From CAG-791 sp002449595 (GTDB lineage: Bacteria; Bacillota; Clostridia; Lachnospirales; Lachnospiraceae): a stretch of DNA of 64,000 bases. Position numbers and translations under genes: made by a program. Shown here one piece after another: positions 8,249 to 17,410 of the stretch. The stretch lies in the NCBI GenBank assembly GCA_946539855.1, contig CAMNHV010000010.1:1-64000 (forward strand), given 5' to 3'. How positions within the stretch are numbered: the first letter of the stretch is position 1; each line of letters starts with the position of its first letter. The notes beneath the pieces were generated by a model, which made no database searches, was not told the origin of the DNA, and saw only the letters and a list, made by a program, of their open reading frames with translations.

Positions 8249-8680
8249 ATGTTTATCGGAGAATACAGCCATTCGCTCGACGCCAAAGGGCGCGTGACGA
8301 TACCGGCCAAATTCAGAGAGGAACTGGGAGATACCTTCGTGGTGACACGAAGCCTTGACCAGTGCCTTACCGTCTACGACATGGACGCGTGGGAGGAGTT
8401 TTCGAGAAAGCTGACGGAGCTTCCTTACAACTCCCCGGAGCAGAGGAAACTGGTGCGTTTCTTCCTGTCCGGCGCAGCGGAGGTGGAGCCCGACAAGATG
8501 GGCAGGATCCTGCTTCCGCAGTCTCTCCGCACTTTTGCGGGGATCGACAGGGACGTCGTTCTCGTGGGCTCCGGCGCCAGGATCGAGATCTGGAGCAAGG
8601 AGAACTGGGAAGAGAACACTTCCGCGGAAGAGATCGGCAGGATCGCGGAGAAGATGCTGGGCGAAGGGTTCGTGATATGA
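8249..8680 (+). CDS. mraZ: Division/cell wall cluster transcriptional regulator MraZ
   Basis: 143 residues with the two AbrB-like MraZ halves; the start MFIGEYSHSLDAKGRVTIP is the family hallmark. MraZ is a ring-forming DNA-binding protein that controls its own dcw operon through repeats upstream, which are present at 8104-8141. The ribosome binding site is weak, but the conserved N-terminus fixes the start. The stop overlaps the rsmH start (ATGA). Confidence 0.96.
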   Translation: MFIGEYSHSLDAKGRVTIPAKFREELGDTFVVTRSLDQCLTVYDMDAWEEFSRKLTELPYNSPEQRKLVRFFLSGAAEVEPDKMGRILLPQSLRTFAGIDRDVVLVGSGARIEIWSKENWEENTSAEEIGRIAEKMLGEGFVI

Positions 8681-9621
8681 TCTACAAACATGCTTCGGTC
8701 ATGTTGAATGAGGTCCTGGAGAACCTGAAGATCAAGCCGGACGGCATTTACGTCGACGGTACGCTCGGCGGAGGCGGCCACACGTTCCAGATCGCGGCGA
8801 GGCTCACAGAGGGCGGCCGGGTGATCGGGATCGACCAGGACGCGGATGCGATCGCGGCGGCGACGAAGCACCTTCGGGTATACGAGGACAGAGCCACGCT
8901 CGTCCGGGACAACTTCGAAAACATGGCGAACATCCTGCATGAGCTGGGAATCGACAAGGTCGACGGGATCCTCCTCGACCTCGGGGTGTCCTCCTACCAG
9001 CTGGATACGGAGGAGAGAGGCTTTTCCTACGCGGCGGACGCGCCGCTCGACATGCGGATGGACAGAGACAGCGCAATTAGCGCGAAAGACATCGTCAACA
9101 CCTATCCCGAGGAAGAACTGACGAGGATCCTCAGGGAGTACGGGGAAGAACGGTTCGCCGCGAAGATCGCGGCAGGGATCGTCAAGAGGCGGGCGCAGAA
9201 ACCTTTGGAACGAACGGGAGAGCTCGCGGAGATCATCCGGTCCTCCATCCCGATGCGGATGCAGGAGAAGGGCGGCAACCCGTGCAAAAGAACGTTCCAG
9301 GCGATCCGCATCGAGTGCAACCGTGAGCTGGAAGTCCTGACCGGCTCGCTGGACGGCATGATCGATCTTCTGAAACCGGGCGGAAGGATCTGTGTGATCA
9401 CGTTCCACTCGCTGGAAGACAGGATCGTCAAGAATTGCTTTAAGAAGAATGAAGATCCGTGCACCTGTCCGCCGGAATTTCCGGTGTGCGTGTGCGGGAA
9501 GAAGCCAAAGGGCTTCGTGGTCACAAGGAAACCGATCGTCGCCGGAGAGGGCGAACTCGAGCTGAACAAGAGGGCAGCGAGCGCAAAGCTCAGGGTGTTT
9601 GAGAGAACGGAAGAAGCATAG
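8677..9621 (+). CDS. rsmH: 16S rRNA (cytosine1402-N4)-methyltransferase RsmH
   Basis: 314 residues using S-adenosylmethionine to methylate C1402 of 16S rRNA. Recognisable: HASVMLNEVLE at the N-terminus, GGGGHT SAM-binding loop, DGILLDLGVSSYQLD, the conserved CKRTFQAIRI segment and the C-terminal HSLEDRIVK and CxC...C cluster. The start is ATG 8677, overlapping the mraZ stop by 4 bp. The open frame extends upstream to 8362 but is mraZ in another frame. Second gene of the dcw operon. Confidence 0.96.
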   Translation: MIYKHASVMLNEVLENLKIKPDGIYVDGTLGGGGHTFQIAARLTEGGRVIGIDQDADAIAAATKHLRVYEDRATLVRDNFENMANILHELGIDKVDGILLDLGVSSYQLDTEERGFSYAADAPLDMRMDRDSAISAKDIVNTYPEEELTRILREYGEERFAAKIAAGIVKRRAQKPLERTGELAEIIRSSIPMRMQEKGGNPCKRTFQAIRIECNRELEVLTGSLDGMIDLLKPGGRICVITFHSLEDRIVKNCFKKNEDPCTCPPEFPVCVCGKKPKGFVVTRKPIVAGEGELELNKRAASAKLRVFERTEEA

Positions 9622-9656
9622 TGACCGTTGAATGACTCCGGAGGGGGAAGTCAGTC

Positions 9657-10214
9657 ATGGCAGGAAAAAGATACGGCACAGGCGGCAGCCGAAGCCGCAC
9701 ATTAAATACGGGAAGAAGCGCAGGCCAGGGCAGGATGCGCGACGCATACGTCTACGGCGCGGCGGCACCGCAGCGGGACTGGGAATACGAACAGCCGCAG
9801 CGGGACCGGGACCGCAGGCAGGAGCGGGGCAGCATCCAGCAGCAGGCGAGCCGGCAGTCCAGGATGATCGCGCGCAGGAACAGGGAGCGCGCGGCGCACA
9901 TGAATCCGGGCTACCTGATCTTTATGGCAGTTTTGATGGGCGCCATGTGCTTTATCCTGATCAGTTATATCCGTCTGCAGGCAGATCTCACAAGCTCAGT
10001 CAAATCCATCTCCTCGCTGGAGAGCCAGCTGTCCACGCTGAAGGCTGCCAACGATGAGAAGTACAACAAGATCAACAGCAGCATCGACCTGGATGAAATC
10101 AAATACACGGCAGTCACGAAGCTCGGCATGCGGTACGCGCAGAAGGATCAGATCATTCGCGTGCAGAACGATTCGGAGGACTACGTGAAGCAGGTCGGGC
10201 TGATCGGAGACTGA
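9657..10214 (+). CDS. ftsL: FtsL/DivIC-type cell division membrane protein
   Basis: 185 residues: a long Arg/Gln-rich cytoplasmic N-terminus (1-84), one membrane segment (about 86-105), then an extracytoplasmic coiled-coil (LTSSVKSISSLESQLSTLKA) and a short C-terminus. Position between rsmH and the class B penicillin-binding protein is the standard place of ftsL, a small partner of DivIC and DivIB/FtsQ in the septal complex. Sequence is poorly conserved in this family, so the call rests on topology and context. GGAGGGGG lies just before the start. Confidence 0.8.
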   Translation: MAGKRYGTGGSRSRTLNTGRSAGQGRMRDAYVYGAAAPQRDWEYEQPQRDRDRRQERGSIQQQASRQSRMIARRNRERAAHMNPGYLIFMAVLMGAMCFILISYIRLQADLTSSVKSISSLESQLSTLKAANDEKYNKINSSIDLDEIKYTAVTKLGMRYAQKDQIIRVQNDSEDYVKQVGLIGD

Positions 10215-10259
10215 GACAGGAGCCGCGCCCGACTTCTGCGGCGCGAAGAGAACTGGTAA

Positions 10260-12692
10260 ATGGCGGGAAATAACAGCAGAAACAGGAGGCGTGCGGACCG
10301 GGAGCCGGCGGCGCGCCGGTTCACAATATCGATGCAGAGAAAGCTGGTAGTACTGTTTATTCTGGTACTGCTGGCTTTTGTCGGTCTGGGAATCAATATT
10401 TACGCGATCAGCAGGGATAACGGGAACACTTACAAGAAGCAGGTGCTCTCGCAGCAGTCCTATGACAGCCGCGTGATCGACTACAAGCGCGGCACGATCC
10501 TGGACGCCAAGGGAACGGTCCTCGCGGACTCCGAGCTCGTCTACGACGTCATCATCGACGCGAAGCAGATGCTGGAAAAGGAGTACTACCTGGAACCCAG
10601 TCTTCGGGCCATCAGCAGGCTTGGGATCGACGCCGACAAGATCCGCCAGTACGTGACGGACAATCCGGATTCCCAGTACTACATCGCGATGAAGAACCTC
10701 TCGTACGACGCCAAGACGCAGTACGACGAGGAACTGCGCGTCGGCAGGGCGACGGAGGCGAAGGAAGGCAAGCCGCAGAAGGAGCGCGAGTACAGCAATA
10801 TCACCGGGATCTGGTTCGACGCGAACTACATCCGCAGCTACCCGAACGGCTCTCTTGCGTGCGACGTCATCGGCTTCACCAACGGCAGCAACGTCGGTAC
10901 GTTCGGCCTGGAAGAGTACTACAATGACGTGCTGAACGGCACGCCCGGCAGGGAATACGGATACCTCGACGAGAACGCCAACCTCGAGCGGACGACGATC
11001 GACGCGACCGACGGCAACAACCTCGTGTCGACGATCGACGCGAACGTGCAGAGCATCGTCGAGAAGTACCTGAAGAAATTCAACGACGAGCACAAGGACG
11101 AGCAGCACAACGGCAACGGCGCGAACAACGTCGGCTGCGTCGTCATGAACGTCAAGACGGGCGAGATCCTCGGCATGGGATCCTATCCGGGATTTGACCT
11201 CAACGACCCGTACAATACGGATGCGCTCATCGGCATGCCCAAGCTGGATGAAAAGGACGCACCCGCCTATCCCAACGAGTACCTCACGGCAGACGACGTC
11301 GCCGCCTTCACCCAGGATGAGAAGACGCGCTATCTGAACGCCCTCTGGAGAAACTTCTGCATTTCCGACTACTACGAGCCGGGTTCCGTCGCCAAGCTGT
11401 TCACGGTGGCGGCAGGCCTCGAGAGCGGCGCGATCACGGGAAACGAGACCTACTACTGCGAAGGCAAGCTCAACATCGGCGGCTGGGACATCAACTGCCA
11501 CAACGTGTACGGCGACGGCCTTCTGACCGTCTCGCAGGCGGTCGAGACCTCCTGCAACGTCGCGCTGATGGAGATCGCGATGGCGACCGGCATCGATGAC
11601 TTCTGCAAGTTCCAGAGCATCTTCAACTTCGGCCTGAAGACGAACGTCGACCTTGCGGGAGAGGCCAGAACCGTCGGCTTCATCTACGACGCGGACCGCA
11701 TGGGAATCACGGACCTCGCGACCAACTCCTTCGGACAGAACTTCAACGTCACGATGATCCAGATGGCGGCCGGGTTCGCCTCGATCATCAACGGCGGCAA
11801 CTACTACGAACCCCACCTCGTGAGCAAGATCACGAGCCCCGGCGGCGCGACGGTGCGGAACATCGAGCCCCGCATCCTGAAAAAGACCGTCTCCGCAACC
11901 ACGAGCGCCAAGATCCGCGAGTACTGCAGGCAGGTCGTTATGGGCGAGCGCGGCACCGGCCACACCGCAAGGCCGGCGGGCTATGTCATCGGCGGCAAGA
12001 CCGGCACGGCGGAGACCATTCCGCGTGACAAGACGAACTACGTCGTCTCCTTCATGGGCTTTGCGCCGGTGGACGACCCTCAGGTCATGGTCTACGTCGT
12101 CGTGGACAGACCGAACACTTCCTTCCAGCCGGACGCGAAGTATGCGACCCGCATCGTTCGAAACGTCTTGACGGAAGCGCTTCCTTACCTCAACATCTAC
12201 ATGACGGAGCCCCTCTCGGAAGAGGAGCAGAAGGAACTTGAGGAGATGAACCTCGCCAACACGCTGGCGCTCGGCGCGCAGTCCGACCTCGTCACGAAGA
12301 CGGAGGACGGCGTCCTGCCGACCGAAGGCGACGATGCCGCGGCGCAGGCCGCAGCCGGCGAAGGCGGCGAGAGCACGGAGGAAGGTTCCGGAGAAGGCAC
12401 GGAAGGAGAAGGAGAGGCTGAGCCGGAGTATCCCGAGCTCGACCAGTCCTGGAAAGAGTTCCCTGTGGATCCGGAGACCGGGCTTCTGATCGATCCTTCG
12501 AACGGTCACCATATTGACCCGGAGACAGGATACGATTATGATTCTTCTTTTGATTCAACGATCACGACTTCGCTTCCGGTGAGCACGCCTGAGGCGCAGC
12601 CGGAGGCAGGAACAGCGCAGGGTGAGGCGGCGCCGGCACCGGCGGCAGAGCCCGCAGCAGAACCGGTGGTGGAGCCGATCCCGCAGGAATAA
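10260..12692 (+). CDS. Class B penicillin-binding protein (FtsI/PBP2B/SpoVD type)
   Basis: Septal transpeptidase of 810 residues: cytoplasmic basic N-terminus, membrane anchor at about 29-50, PBP dimerisation domain, and transpeptidase domain with catalytic SVAK (376-379), SCN (431-433) and KTG (580-582). It would cross-link peptidoglycan with the FtsW glycosyltransferase encoded three genes on. The C-terminal ~150 residues are low-complexity, rich in Glu, Gly, Ala and Pro, with a repeated DPETG element near 740-765. No PASTA domains are visible, unlike many Firmicute homologues. ftsI, pbpB or spoVD cannot be separated on sequence. Confidence 0.92.
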   Translation: MAGNNSRNRRRADREPAARRFTISMQRKLVVLFILVLLAFVGLGINIYAISRDNGNTYKKQVLSQQSYDSRVIDYKRGTILDAKGTVLADSELVYDVIIDAKQMLEKEYYLEPSLRAISRLGIDADKIRQYVTDNPDSQYYIAMKNLSYDAKTQYDEELRVGRATEAKEGKPQKEREYSNITGIWFDANYIRSYPNGSLACDVIGFTNGSNVGTFGLEEYYNDVLNGTPGREYGYLDENANLERTTIDATDGNNLVSTIDANVQSIVEKYLKKFNDEHKDEQHNGNGANNVGCVVMNVKTGEILGMGSYPGFDLNDPYNTDALIGMPKLDEKDAPAYPNEYLTADDVAAFTQDEKTRYLNALWRNFCISDYYEPGSVAKLFTVAAGLESGAITGNETYYCEGKLNIGGWDINCHNVYGDGLLTVSQAVETSCNVALMEIAMATGIDDFCKFQSIFNFGLKTNVDLAGEARTVGFIYDADRMGITDLATNSFGQNFNVTMIQMAAGFASIINGGNYYEPHLVSKITSPGGATVRNIEPRILKKTVSATTSAKIREYCRQVVMGERGTGHTARPAGYVIGGKTGTAETIPRDKTNYVVSFMGFAPVDDPQVMVYVVVDRPNTSFQPDAKYATRIVRNVLTEALPYLNIYMTEPLSEEEQKELEEMNLANTLALGAQSDLVTKTEDGVLPTEGDDAAAQAAAGEGGESTEEGSGEGTEGEGEAEPEYPELDQSWKEFPVDPETGLLIDPSNGHHIDPETGYDYDSSFDSTITTSLPVSTPEAQPEAGTAQGEAAPAPAAEPAAEPVVEPIPQE

Positions 12693-12710
12693 CAGGAAAA
12701 GGAAAAGATT

Positions 12711-13730
12711 ATGTTAGTCAGTATGGATGTACAAGCAATTTGCAGGCTGATCTGCCTGCCGCTCCTGATCGCTTTTGCGGTCAGCGCGGTCTCCGGGTAT
12801 TTTCTGATCCCGTATCTCAGAAAGATCAAGGCGGGCCAGACGGAGAGAGATGACGGACCGAAGAGCCATCTCAAGAAGAGCGGCACGCCGAACATGGGCG
12901 GACTCATGATCCTCCTCGGCTTTGTCGTGAGCGGCGTCATCATGGCGCGGCGCGCGCCCGAAGTCATCCCGGTCCTCATCCTGACGGTGGGATTTGGCGC
13001 GGTCGGCTTCGTCGACGATTACATCAAGGTCGTCCTGAAGCGCTCCATGGGCCTGAAGGCCTGGCAGAAGCTCCTGCTCCAGATCGCGATCGCGATGATC
13101 TTCACCTGCTATATCCGGTTCATCCATCACATCCCGCTCGCGATGAAGGTTCCTTTTGCGGACGGCGTGATGCTTCACCTCGGCTACTTCAACATCCCGT
13201 TCATGCTTTTCGTCATGGTCGCGACCGTGAACGGAACGAACCTGAACGACGGCGTCGACGGCATGGCGAGCTGCGTCACGATCGCAGTGGCAGTGTTCTT
13301 CGTCGCAGCGGCTGTCATGACCGGCAGGATCAGCAGCCAGAATTACGGCTCAGCCGCTCCGGCAGTCGTGATCGCGGGCGCGGCGATGATCGGCGCGCTG
13401 CTCGGATTCCTCATCTATAACGCCTATCCGGCCAAGATCTTCATGGGAGACACCGGTTCCCTCGCACTCGGCGGCTTCGTCGCCGGCGTCGCCTACCTCC
13501 TGCAGATGCCTCTGTTCATCCCGCTGATCGGCTTCATCTACATGGCGGAAGTGATCTCGGTCATCATCCAGGTGCTCTATTTCAAGGCGACGAAGGGAAA
13601 AAGGTTTTTCCGCATGGCCCCGATCCATCATCACTTTGAGATCGGCGGCTGGTCCGAGGTTCAGGTCGTCGCGAGATTTACGATCGTGACGGTGCTGCTT
13701 GGGGCGATCTGCCTTCTTGGCGTTTGGTGA
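12711..13730 (+). CDS. mraY: Phospho-N-acetylmuramoyl-pentapeptide transferase
   Basis: 339-residue polytopic membrane enzyme that makes lipid I from UDP-MurNAc-pentapeptide and undecaprenyl phosphate. Conserved pieces: DDGPKSHLKKSGTPNMGG, GFVDDYIKV (Asp pair), NGTNLNDGVDG, FMGDTGSLALGG and MAPIHHHFE. GGAAAAGG precedes the ATG. Standard place after the septal penicillin-binding protein and before murD. Confidence 0.97.
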   Translation: MLVSMDVQAICRLICLPLLIAFAVSAVSGYFLIPYLRKIKAGQTERDDGPKSHLKKSGTPNMGGLMILLGFVVSGVIMARRAPEVIPVLILTVGFGAVGFVDDYIKVVLKRSMGLKAWQKLLLQIAIAMIFTCYIRFIHHIPLAMKVPFADGVMLHLGYFNIPFMLFVMVATVNGTNLNDGVDGMASCVTIAVAVFFVAAAVMTGRISSQNYGSAAPAVVIAGAAMIGALLGFLIYNAYPAKIFMGDTGSLALGGFVAGVAYLLQMPLFIPLIGFIYMAEVISVIIQVLYFKATKGKRFFRMAPIHHHFEIGGWSEVQVVARFTIVTVLLGAICLLGVW

Positions 13731-13763
13731 AAAAAGTTTCATAAGGAAGAGAGATGCAAAGAA

Positions 13764-15161
13764 ATGTTCCAGAAAGATGTGTATAAAAATGTTCTTATGA
13801 TCGGCGGCGGAAGAAGCGGTGTCGGAGCGGTTCACCTCCTGCACCAGCTTGATGCGGGGACGGGCGAAGTGCACGTCATCCTGCTCGAGCAGAACGCGCA
13901 GCAGACAGAAGATAAGGTGCGGGAATCGTTGATGCCGGAGGATAAGGCTTTTCCTGAAGTGATCATAGGAGACTTTCCGGAGGAAAAGGCGAAGGACCTG
14001 ACCATGGTCGTCCTCAGCCCGGCGGTTCCGACGGACAGCCCTCTCGCGGCGCAGCTTCGCGACGCAGGACTTCCGATCCTGTCGGAGATCGAGCTCGCGT
14101 GGCAGTTCGAGAAGGGCCGCGTTCTGGCGATCACCGGCACGAACGGCAAGACGACCACGACGACGCTCGTCGGCGAGATCATGAAGGCGGTGAACGGCGC
14201 CGTCCATGTGGTCGGCAACATCGGCAATGCGTACGCGCGCGAGGCGATGGAGACGGCGGAGGATTCCGTGAGCGTCGCGGAGATCAGCAGCTTCCAGCTC
14301 GAGTGCGTCCACGACTTCAAGCCGGTCGTCTCGGCGATCCTGAATATCACGCCGGATCACCTGAACCGCCACTACACGATGGAGAATTATGCCGCGATCA
14401 AGGAGAAGATCGCGATGAACCAGAACAGCAGCGACACGATCGTGCTCAATTACTGCGACGAGTGGCTGCGGCCTTTCGGGACGGAGCTCATGCAGAAGGA
14501 GAATGCGCCGCAGGTCGTGTGGTTCTCTTCGGGCGAGAAGCCGGAGAACGGCCTCTGGCTCAGCGGCAGCGACATTGTCCGCGTCAGGGACGGCGCGCAG
14601 GAGCGCCTGATGGACGTGCATGACATGCACCTCGTCGGCGTCTGCAACGCCGAAAATGTGATGGCCGCGATCGCGATGACCGAGGCGGCCGGCGTGCCGA
14701 TGGAGACGATCCTGCAGGTCGTCCGTGACTTCCCTCCGGTGGAGCACCGCATCGAGTTCGTGCGCGAGGTGGACGGCGTCCGCTACTACAACGACTCCAA
14801 GGCGACCAATCCGGATGCCGCGATCCAGGGGATCCGCGCGATGGACCGCCCGACGGTCCTGATCGGGGGCGGCTATGATAAGAAAAACACTTATGACGAG
14901 TGGATCGAGGCTTTCGACGGCAAAGTGAAGGAGCTCGTCCTCATCGGGCAGACGGCGCAGGACATTGCAGAATGTGCGCGCAAGCATGGTGTTGAGAATA
15001 TTTCTTTCGCAGATACCTTCCATGAGTGCCTGGACCACTGCAGGGAAGCGGCGGAGCCCGGAGACGCGGTCCTTCTGTCGCCCGCCTGCGCGAGCTGGGG
15101 CATGTTCCCCGACTACGAAGAGCGGGGCCGGCAGTTTAAGGAATATGTGAAAACGCTTTGA
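13764..15161 (+). CDS. murD: UDP-N-acetylmuramoylalanine-D-glutamate ligase
   Basis: 465-residue cytoplasmic Mur ligase that adds D-glutamate to UDP-MurNAc-L-Ala. The N-terminal Rossmann part (MIGGGRSGVGA), ATP loop TGTNGKTTTT, ITPDHLNRH and the C-terminal DSKATNPDA motif are all present. The start at 13764 follows GGAAGAGAG; another ATG at 13754 is out of frame. Followed by a 71-bp gap and ftsW. Confidence 0.96.
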   Translation: MFQKDVYKNVLMIGGGRSGVGAVHLLHQLDAGTGEVHVILLEQNAQQTEDKVRESLMPEDKAFPEVIIGDFPEEKAKDLTMVVLSPAVPTDSPLAAQLRDAGLPILSEIELAWQFEKGRVLAITGTNGKTTTTTLVGEIMKAVNGAVHVVGNIGNAYAREAMETAEDSVSVAEISSFQLECVHDFKPVVSAILNITPDHLNRHYTMENYAAIKEKIAMNQNSSDTIVLNYCDEWLRPFGTELMQKENAPQVVWFSSGEKPENGLWLSGSDIVRVRDGAQERLMDVHDMHLVGVCNAENVMAAIAMTEAAGVPMETILQVVRDFPPVEHRIEFVREVDGVRYYNDSKATNPDAAIQGIRAMDRPTVLIGGGYDKKNTYDEWIEAFDGKVKELVLIGQTAQDIAECARKHGVENISFADTFHECLDHCREAAEPGDAVLLSPACASWGMFPDYEERGRQFKEYVKTL

Positions 15162-15232
15162 GGCGCGGATCAACACTTTTCATCGACATAATTATCAGAC
15201 GGAGTATAGCGACAGAACAGCAGCAGTAAAGA

Positions 15233-16594
15233 ATGGCAAGCAGGCAGCAACAATACGCAATCACAAGAAGTCATCATCGATACTCAACGACCGGGAACGG
15301 AGCATTGGCAGTAAAGACGAGGACACAGAACAGATATCAGAGAGAGCGCGCGGCGGAACTGGACAGGCGCAGGAGGGAATCCTCCAGAAGGCTGTCTGTG
15401 GCTGCTTCGCGCAAAAGGAAGCAGAAGCCGAAGGCGAAGCGCGGCGGCGTCACTGCGGAGCAGGCCGGGTTTCATGACTACAGCCTGATCTTCATCGTCC
15501 TCTTCCTGCTCGCGTTCGGCCTCGTCATGCTCTACTCGACGAGCTCCTATGAGGCGGCGCTCAAGTACGGCGATTCCGCTTTTTACCTCAAGAAGCAGCT
15601 GCTCGCGACGCTCATCGGCCTGGTCGGCATGGTTATTACGGCATTCTTTCCTTACACAGTTTGGAGAAAACTCGCGTGGCCTGCCTTCGGCGTGGCAGCC
15701 GCGCTGATCGTTGCGATCATACCTTTTGGTACAGAAGCGGGCGGCGCGAAGAGGTGGATCTACTTCGGCCCTGTCTCTGTCCAGCCCGCCGAGATCGCCA
15801 AGGTGGCCATCATTATGGCGACGGCGCTCCTCATTGAGAAGGTCGGGCGGAAGATCCGGACCTGGAAGTGGATGATCGCCGTGATGATCCCGTCCGGAAT
15901 CATCGGCGTCATGCTCTGGAAGATCACGAACAACCTGAGTTCCGCTATCGTCGTCATGGCGATCGCGGCGGTGATGGTCTTCGTCGCGAGCCCGGATTAT
16001 AAGCGGTTCGTCTTCATGGGTGTCCTCGTGGTCGGAGCCGCCGCGCTGTGGATCTTCATCACGATCCAGAGGGCGAAGGACCCGGCGGCGATGGCGGGGC
16101 TCGACTTCCGCGGAAGCCGGATCCTGGCATGGCTTGACCCGCAGTCTTATGCGAGCGACACCGCTTTCCAGACGCTGCAGGCGCTCTATGCGATCGGCTC
16201 CGGCGGCGTGTTCGGCAAAGGACTCGGGCAGAGCATGCAGAAGCTCGGATACATTCCCGAGGCGCAGAACGACATGATCTTCTCCATCGTCTGCGAGGAG
16301 CTCGGCCTGTTCGGCGCGATCTGCATCATCCTGATGTTCGTGATGCTGATCTGGCGCTTCATGATCATTGCCAACAACTGTGAGGACCTGTACGGCGCCC
16401 TGCTCGTCGTGGGCGTGATGGGGCACTTTGCGGTACAGGTCATCCTGAATATCGCGGTCGTGACCAACACGATCCCGAATACCGGCGTCACTCTACCGTT
16501 TATAAGCTACGGCGGCACTTCGGTCCTCTTCCTCCTCGTTGAGGTCGGGCTTGTGCTCAGCGTGGCGCGCGGCATCCGGCTGAGAGAGATCTGA
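15233..16594 (+). CDS. ftsW: FtsW/RodA/SpoVE-family peptidoglycan glycosyltransferase
   Basis: 453 residues of the SEDS family. A basic cytoplasmic extension of about 80 residues precedes ~10 hydrophobic segments beginning DYSLIFIVLFLLAFGLVM. Conserved elements: KRWIYFGPVSVQPAEIAK, FGKGLGQSMQKLGYIPEAQNDMIF split across the central loops, and NTGVTLPFISYGGTS near the C-terminus. It polymerises glycan strands with its class B penicillin-binding protein. No strong ribosome binding site is seen before 15233, so the start may be slightly different. The dcw order here lacks murG after it. Confidence 0.93.
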   Translation: MASRQQQYAITRSHHRYSTTGNGALAVKTRTQNRYQRERAAELDRRRRESSRRLSVAASRKRKQKPKAKRGGVTAEQAGFHDYSLIFIVLFLLAFGLVMLYSTSSYEAALKYGDSAFYLKKQLLATLIGLVGMVITAFFPYTVWRKLAWPAFGVAAALIVAIIPFGTEAGGAKRWIYFGPVSVQPAEIAKVAIIMATALLIEKVGRKIRTWKWMIAVMIPSGIIGVMLWKITNNLSSAIVVMAIAAVMVFVASPDYKRFVFMGVLVVGAAALWIFITIQRAKDPAAMAGLDFRGSRILAWLDPQSYASDTAFQTLQALYAIGSGGVFGKGLGQSMQKLGYIPEAQNDMIFSIVCEELGLFGAICIILMFVMLIWRFMIIANNCEDLYGALLVVGVMGHFAVQVILNIAVVTNTIPNTGVTLPFISYGGTSVLFLLVEVGLVLSVARGIRLREI

Positions 16595-16595
16595 G

Positions 16596-17324
16596 ATGAG
16601 AAGCCGCTGGAAATGGGCCCTCCTTCTGGTCCTTTTCATATTGATCGCCGGCGCCGCGGCTTACGTGCTCATCGTCTACCGGGTCACTACCGTGACCGTG
16701 GAGGGCAGCACGCATTACACGGATGAGGAGATCGAGGAACTCGTGACGGGCGGGCCGCTCGGCCGCAACAGCCTGTACCTCTCGCTGAAGTACCGGGACC
16801 GCGGCATTGAGGACGTGCCGTTCATCGCCCGCATGGACGTGGAGATCGTCTCCGAGGACACCATCCACATCTCCGTGTATGAGAAGGCGCTCGCCGGCTA
16901 CGTCGTCTATCTGGGACGCTACATGTATTTCGACCGCGACGGCATCGTCGTGGAGGCCTCCCGGGAGAAGGTCGAGGGTGTACCCGAGATCACGGGCCTT
17001 ACGTTCGACCACATCGTCCTCTATGAACAGCTGCCGGTGAAGAGCACCTCCGTTTTTAAGAGAATCCTGGACGTGACCCAGCTGCTCGATAAATACGAGA
17101 TGACGGTTGACCGGATCTTTTTCGACTCGAGTGGCAACATGACGCTCCTGTTCGGCGGGGTCCGCGCCATGATCGGGGGAGAGCAGTACACAAACGAGAA
17201 AATCTCGAGTTTATACCATGTTCTGCCATCTTTGACCGGAAAGGAGGGAATTATTGACTTATCCGGATACACCCCGGACACGAACTATATGACGTTCACA
17301 GAAAAAAAGGTTAAAACAGATTGA
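16596..17324 (+). CDS. ftsQ: Cell division protein FtsQ/DivIB
   Basis: 242 residues: one membrane segment (about 6-28) followed by an extracytoplasmic POTRA domain starting VTTVTVEGSTHYTDEEIEE and a beta domain. FtsQ/DivIB bridges FtsL/DivIC and the septal synthases. It starts 1 bp after the ftsW stop, so translation is coupled. Low sequence conservation is normal; context and topology make the call firm. Confidence 0.88.
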   Translation: MRSRWKWALLLVLFILIAGAAAYVLIVYRVTTVTVEGSTHYTDEEIEELVTGGPLGRNSLYLSLKYRDRGIEDVPFIARMDVEIVSEDTIHISVYEKALAGYVVYLGRYMYFDRDGIVVEASREKVEGVPEITGLTFDHIVLYEQLPVKSTSVFKRILDVTQLLDKYEMTVDRIFFDSSGNMTLLFGGVRAMIGGEQYTNEKISSLYHVLPSLTGKEGIIDLSGYTPDTNYMTFTEKKVKTD

Positions 17325-17349
17325 TATTTTGGCGTCTCAACGGTATTAT
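17321..17349 (+). promoter_or_regulatory. ftsZ promoter
   Basis: TTGATA (17321-17326), 17-bp spacer, TATTAT (17344-17349). It begins on the ftsQ stop codon and ends about 60 bp before ftsZ, giving ftsZ its own transcription in addition to read-through. Confidence 0.65.
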
Positions 17350-17410
17350 TACTTTGTAAATCTGCGCAATTATGCGGTTTAGTCAATGAGAATGACGGAA
17401 GGAGTCAAAC

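Noticed and set aside
9996..12512. 838-codon minus-strand ORF opposite ftsL and the penicillin-binding protein
   Set aside because: Antisense shadow of high-GC coding sequence; no recognisable domain or ribosome binding site.
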